From Streptomyces noursei (GTDB lineage Bacteria > Actinomycetota > Actinomycetes > Streptomycetales > Streptomycetaceae), in contig NZ_LWBU01000090.1 of NCBI RefSeq assembly GCF_001646665.1, positions 69,517-133,516 on the forward strand: 64,000 bases of DNA, written 5' to 3'. The position numbers and the translations under genes were made by a program. The stretch's first letter is position 1; each line of letters begins with the position of its first letter. A model generated the notes under the pieces. The model did not search any database. It had not been told where the DNA came from and saw nothing but the letters and a program-made list of their open reading frames with translations. Positions 60,369-64,000 of the stretch are shown piece after piece.

Positions 60369-61321
60369 GCGGCGTGCGGCAGGTGCCGCCCGGCCCGCGG
60401 CACCGCGCCCGTCCTCACTCCTCCACGAGGCTCCCGCAGCTGCGCCAGCGTGCGCGCCAGCAGCCGGGACACGTGCATCTGCGAGATGCCGACCTCCTGC
60501 GCGATCTGCGACTGGGTCATGTTGCCGAAGAAGCGCAGGAGCAGGATGCGCTTCTCGCGCGGCGGCAGGTCCTCCAGTAGCGGCTTGAGGGACTCGCGGT
60601 ACTCGACGCCCTCCAGCGCCTCGTCCTCCGCGCCGAGGGTGTCGGCGACCGCCGGGGACTCGTCGTCCGTGTCCGGCACGTCCAGGGACAGCGTGGAGTA
60701 CGCGTTGGCCGACTCCAGGCCCTCCAGGACCTCCTCCTCCGAGATCCCCAGGCGCTCCGCCAGCTCGTGCACGGTCGGGGAACGGCCGTGCAGCTGGGAG
60801 AGCTCGGCCGTGGCCGTGGTCAGGGAGAGGCGCAGCTCCTGGAGGCGGCGCGGCACCCGCACCGCCCAGCCCTTGTCGCGGAAGTGCCGCTTGATCTCGC
60901 CGACCACCGTCGGAGTGGCGTACGTGGAGAACTCCACGCCCCGGTCGGGGTCGAAGCGGTCGACCGACTTGATCAGGCCGATGGTGGCGACCTGCGTCAG
61001 GTCGTCCAGCGGCTCGCCGCGGTTGCGGAAACGGCGCGCCAGGTGCTCGACGAGCGGCAGATGCATCCGCACGAGCCGGTTGCGCAGCTCGGCCCGCTCC
61101 GGCGAGCCGTCGGGCAGCGCGCGCAGTTCGATGAAGAGTGCCCTCGCGCCACTGCGGTCGTTCGGATCGTGGTGGTTGTGCTGCTGCTGCTCGTTCATCC
61201 GGTCCGCCCGCTCATCCAAAAGACCGTCCACCGGGTGCGGCCGCGCCTGTTGTTCCGGGATCGAGCTCAGTGCCCGCGGGCCGCGCTCCTCGTCTCGCAC
61301 CGGACCGTCCCCGTTCCTCAC
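60365..61321 (-). CDS. sigH: stress-response sigma factor, SigB/SigF-like (SigH)
   Basis: 318 residues from GTG 61321, which overlaps the anti-sigma stop (GTGA). A second good start, ATG 61198, gives 277 residues (MNEQQQHNHHDPN). Sigma-70 regions: 2 (LVEHLARRFRNRGEPLDDLTQVATIGL), 3 (RSPTVHELAERLG) and 4 (LLEDLPPREKRILLLRFFG, IAQEVGISQMHVSRLLARTL). S. coelicolor SigH is known to exist in several sizes, from alternative starts and proteolysis. Position, partner and neighbours match that locus. Confidence 0.88.
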   Translation of the reverse strand: MRNGDGPVRDEERGPRALSSIPEQQARPHPVDGLLDERADRMNEQQQHNHHDPNDRSGARALFIELRALPDGSPERAELRNRLVRMHLPLVEHLARRFRNRGEPLDDLTQVATIGLIKSVDRFDPDRGVEFSTYATPTVVGEIKRHFRDKGWAVRVPRRLQELRLSLTTATAELSQLHGRSPTVHELAERLGISEEEVLEGLESANAYSTLSLDVPDTDDESPAVADTLGAEDEALEGVEYRESLKPLLEDLPPREKRILLLRFFGNMTQSQIAQEVGISQMHVSRLLARTLAQLREPRGGVRTGAVPRAGRHLPHAA

Positions 61322-61731
61322 GCCGGCCCGGGTCCCGCGCCGCGCTGTTTGTACAGGCTGATGCTGACCGTCCGGTCGTCGGCGACGGACGAGTCGACCT
61401 TGCCGGCCAGCGCCGAGAGCACCGTCCAGGCGAACGTGTCGCGCTCCGGCGCCCTGCCGTCGGTCGTGGGCGCCGACACCGTGACGTCCAGGGAGTCGTC
61501 GACGAGGCGGAACACGCAGCTCAGGACCGAGCCGGGCACCGCCTGCTGGAGCAGGATCGCGCACGCCTCGTCGACCGCGATGCGCAAGTCCTCGATCTCG
61601 TCGAGGGTGAAGTCCAAACGCGCCGCCAGGCCGGCCGTGGCCGTACGCAGCACGGACAGGTAGGCACCCGCAGCGGGCAGCCGGACTTCCACGAAGTCCT
61701 GGGTCCCGGGCTCGCCTGCGATCTGGGACAC
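61318..61731 (-). CDS. anti-sigma factor, RsbW-type ATPase/kinase (UshX/PrsH)
   Basis: 137 residues from GTG 61731 with GGAGG 5 bases upstream. HATPase_c serine kinase of the RsbW/SpoIIAB group: LDFTLDEIEDLRIAVDEACA holds the N-box (here with DEAC), and DDRTVSISLYKQRG ends the fold. The G box is less regular than in SpoIIAB (DVTVSAPTTDGRAPE). Coupled by a 4-base overlap to sigH, the classic anti-sigma/sigma arrangement; the S. coelicolor equivalent is UshX/PrsH. Confidence 0.85.
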   Translation of the reverse strand: MSQIAGEPGTQDFVEVRLPAAGAYLSVLRTATAGLAARLDFTLDEIEDLRIAVDEACAILLQQAVPGSVLSCVFRLVDDSLDVTVSAPTTDGRAPERDTFAWTVLSALAGKVDSSVADDRTVSISLYKQRGAGPGPA

Positions 61732-61971
61732 CCTCACCTCCAAGGTGGCACAAGCTCTTTCGGGGCTCCGGGAGGGCAGATCCTCCGCGGAACCGTGCGG
61801 TACGCAGGTATGCGTAGTCCGCCGTGACGCTATCGCGATCCGTGGTGCCGTGTCGCCGGGCCCCCCGGTCCGGCGCCTGTCACTCATGGTAAGCACATGG
61901 GTACGCTCAGTGGCTAGAGGTCTGCGGGGCCCAATCGCGAGAAACCGGCGGAGGGTTGACGTACCCAGACG

Positions 61972-62232
61972 TCACACGATCGAACCGTCGACAAAGCACC
62001 AACGCCACTTCTCCCCGGGCTCGAAGGTCCGCATCACCGGGTGTCCGGTGTCCTTGAAGTGCTTGGTGGCGTGCTGCCCCGCCGAGGAGTCGCAGCAGCC
62101 GACGTGCCCGCACACCAGGCACAGCCGCAGCTGCACCGGGTGCGTCCCGTCCGCCGCGCACTCCGGACAGGTCCGCGACAGCGGGGCGGGCTCGGGCCGT
62201 GGCAGTTCGGTCACGTGCAGGCACTCGCGCAT
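61972..62232 (-). CDS. UBP-type zinc finger protein
   Basis: 86 residues. CPEC near 22-25, CLVCGHVGCCDSSAGQHATKHFKDTGHPV and EKWRWCFVDG make a zf-UBP domain like those that bind ubiquitin C-termini in eukaryotes. In bacteria its role is unknown; no ubiquitin-like protein is seen. It lies upstream of the anti-sigma gene on the same strand by 240 bases that hold no gene I support. Confidence 0.88.
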   Translation of the reverse strand: MRECLHVTELPRPEPAPLSRTCPECAADGTHPVQLRLCLVCGHVGCCDSSAGQHATKHFKDTGHPVMRTFEPGEKWRWCFVDGSIV

Positions 62233-62371
62233 GATTGCCAGGTTACGAGGTGCCCCCGCCGTGGTGCACCAGGGCGGGGCCCCGGCGGTGCGCCGAGGCC
62301 CCGGCGGTTGCCGACGAGGGGTGGCGGCAGGGCGAGACCCTGCGCCGCCACCGCCCGGGAGTGGGGAGACG

Positions 62372-63970
62372 ATGGACGCACTGTCATTGGTGGCGCTCGT
62401 GGCGGTGAGCGCCGCGATCGCCGGGGCGGCCCGAAGGACGCCGGTGCCCGCGCCGCTGCTCCTGGTCGCGGCCGGGCTGGCGGCCGCCTACGTGCCGGGG
62501 GTGCCGGACTACACCCTGGACCCGCACATCGTGCTCCCCCTGGTGCTGCCGCCGCTGCTGCACACGGCCGCGCTGGACTCCTCGTACCTGGACCTGCGGG
62601 CCAACCTGCGGCCGGTCGCCCTGCTGTCGGTGGGCTACGTGCTCTTCGCGACGCTGGCCGTCGGCTACCTCGCCCACCTGATGGTGCCCGACCTGCCGCT
62701 GACCGCCGCCCTGGTGCTGGGCGCCGTGATCGCCCCGCCGGACGCGGTGGCCGCCACCGCCATCGCCCGGCGCCTCGGCCTGCCCGGCCGGATCACCACG
62801 ATCCTCCAGGGCGAGTCGCTGGTGAACGACGCGACCGCGATCACCGCCTACAAGGTGGCCCTCGCCGCGGCGGTCGGCGAGGGCGTCAGCTGGGCCGGCG
62901 GCATCACCGAGTTCGCCGTCGCCGCGCTCGGCGGGATCGGCGTCGGGCTGGTCCTGATGGTGCCGATCCACTGGCTGCGCCGGTCCCTGCGCGAACCGCT
63001 GCTCCAGAACACCCTGTCGCTGCTGATCCCGTTCGTGGCCTACGCCGCCGCCGAGCGCGTCCACGCCTCCGGAGTCCTCGCGGTCGTCGTCGTCGCCCTG
63101 TACCTGGGGCACCGCTCCTGGCAGGTCGACTTCGCCACCCGCCTCCAGGAGGAGGCCGTGTGGAAGATGGTCGCCTTCGTGCTGGAGACGTCCGTCTTCG
63201 CGCTGATCGGGCTCCAGCTGCCCCACGTGGTGCGGGACCTCGGTGCCTACGGGACCGGCGAGGCCCTCCTGTACGCGGCCGGGGTCTTCCTCGCGGTCGT
63301 CGTCGTCCGGTTCGTCTGGGTCTTCCCCGCCACCTACCTGCCGCGGGCGCTGTCGCGCCGGGTCCGGGAGCGCGAGCCGGAGGTGGGCCTGGCCTCACCG
63401 GTGATCGTCGGCTGGGCGGGCATGCGGGGCGTGGTGTCGCTGGCGATCGCCTTCTCCATCCCGGTGACCGTCGCCGGCGAGGCGTTCCCCGCCCGGAACC
63501 TGGTGCTGTTCCTGACCTTCACCACGGTGATCGGCACCCTGGTGGTGCAGGGCCTCACCCTGCCGCCGCTGATCCGGGCGCTGAAACTGCCCGGCCGCGA
63601 CACCCGGGCCGAGACGCTGGCCGAGGCGCAGGCGCAGAGCGAGGCGTCGCGGGCCGCCGAGCGGCGGCTGGAGGAGCTCCTCGCCGACGAGCGCAACACC
63701 CTCCCCGAGCCCCTCGCCGACCGGCTGCGCACGGTCCTGGAACGGCGGCGCAACGCCGTGTGGGAGCGGCTGGGCGCGGCCAACCCGGTCACCGGCGAGT
63801 CGGCGGACGACACCTACCGCAGACTCGCGCGGGCGGTCATCGAAGCGGAACGCGAGGTCTTCGTCCGGCTGCGCGACGAGCGCCGCATCGACGACGAGAT
63901 GATGCGCACCCTGCTGCGCCGCCTGGACCTGGAGGAGGCCGCCGCCTACCGGGAGGCCGCCGACGACTGA
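62372..63970 (+). CDS. Na+/H+ antiporter (CPA1 family)
   Basis: 532 residues from ATG 62372 with GGGGAG upstream. About 12 spans; the family core APPDAVAATAIARRLGLP near residues 123-140 has the conserved Asp, followed by GESLVNDATA (near 151-160) with the Asn-Asp pair. The last about 130 residues are a charged, probably coiled-coil cytosolic tail (AEAQAQSEASRAAERRLEEL), as in actinobacterial NhaP-like proteins. The 30 bases after the stop contain nothing. Confidence 0.9.
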   Translation: MDALSLVALVAVSAAIAGAARRTPVPAPLLLVAAGLAAAYVPGVPDYTLDPHIVLPLVLPPLLHTAALDSSYLDLRANLRPVALLSVGYVLFATLAVGYLAHLMVPDLPLTAALVLGAVIAPPDAVAATAIARRLGLPGRITTILQGESLVNDATAITAYKVALAAAVGEGVSWAGGITEFAVAALGGIGVGLVLMVPIHWLRRSLREPLLQNTLSLLIPFVAYAAAERVHASGVLAVVVVALYLGHRSWQVDFATRLQEEAVWKMVAFVLETSVFALIGLQLPHVVRDLGAYGTGEALLYAAGVFLAVVVVRFVWVFPATYLPRALSRRVREREPEVGLASPVIVGWAGMRGVVSLAIAFSIPVTVAGEAFPARNLVLFLTFTTVIGTLVVQGLTLPPLIRALKLPGRDTRAETLAEAQAQSEASRAAERRLEELLADERNTLPEPLADRLRTVLERRRNAVWERLGAANPVTGESADDTYRRLARAVIEAEREVFVRLRDERRIDDEMMRTLLRRLDLEEAAAYREAADD

Positions 63971-64000
63971 GACGCCTCCGGGCGGCCGGTGACCACCGCG

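Overview
The window is high-GC actinobacterial chromosome, almost certainly Streptomyces. Coding density is high, codons are strongly biased to G or C in the third position, and GTG starts and 4-base stop/start overlaps are common. Family content and order match the core region I know from S. coelicolor: wblC, catR-catA, rsgA-aroA, sigR-rsrA, nrdAB, dasR-dasABCD-nagB, wblE and sigH. That synteny is recalled, not searched. I see no prophage, insertion sequence, CRISPR array, rRNA or secondary-metabolite cluster.

Layout. 1-5.1 kb: nudC (5' end cut off), mycoredoxin, uvrD2, then wblC behind a long leader with an upstream ORF and a terminator. 5.2-8.6 kb: AarF-type kinase, a degenerate E1-like protein and a YgjP-type peptidase. 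8.7-11.9 kb: a three-gene TerD/AIM24 module. 11.9-21.2 kb: Nudix, a Zincin_2-like protein, SDR, moaE, PDZ/Lon-like protease, PPA1309-like protein and UPF0182. 21.2-23.6 kb: two identical initiator tRNA genes around a Sel1-repeat gene. 23.8-31.5 kb: catR/catA, CBS protein, hisN, TetR, SMR, rsgA, aroA and an M50 peptidase. 31.6-39.2 kb: HMCES-like protein, hydrolase, sigR-rsrA, two HD-domain membrane proteins, a TPR-like protein and def. 39.4-45.6 kb: secreted M15 peptidase, GlxA-type regulator, nrdB, nrdA with a cobalamin riboswitch, and a GNAT protein. 45.6-56.3 kb: ybdD-cstA and the DasR chitobiose/GlcNAc locus. 56.6-64 kb: pdtaS, wblE, a lipid kinase, the sigH/anti-sigma pair, a UBP zinc finger and a Na+/H+ antiporter.

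The genes form three visible regulatory circuits. (1) Thiol and antibiotic stress: a sigma-R type promoter (GGAAT-N18-GTT) precedes mycoredoxin, and a GGAAT-N19-GTT precedes sigR, whose frame allows a long and a short isoform. WblC, controlled by an attenuator, is known in S. coelicolor to feed into sigR. (2) Amino-sugar uptake: DasR-type operators (dre) sit at dasA, between nagB and the SIS gene, and unexpectedly upstream of the histidine kinase gene pdtaS. (3) Deoxynucleotide supply: a cobalamin riboswitch in front of the B12-independent class Ia nrdAB.

The least understood parts are the TerD-AIM24 module, the pair of HD proteins (one canonical HD-GYP, one degenerate), the E1-like protein without a recognisable arginine finger, and several unassigned palindromes and repeats.
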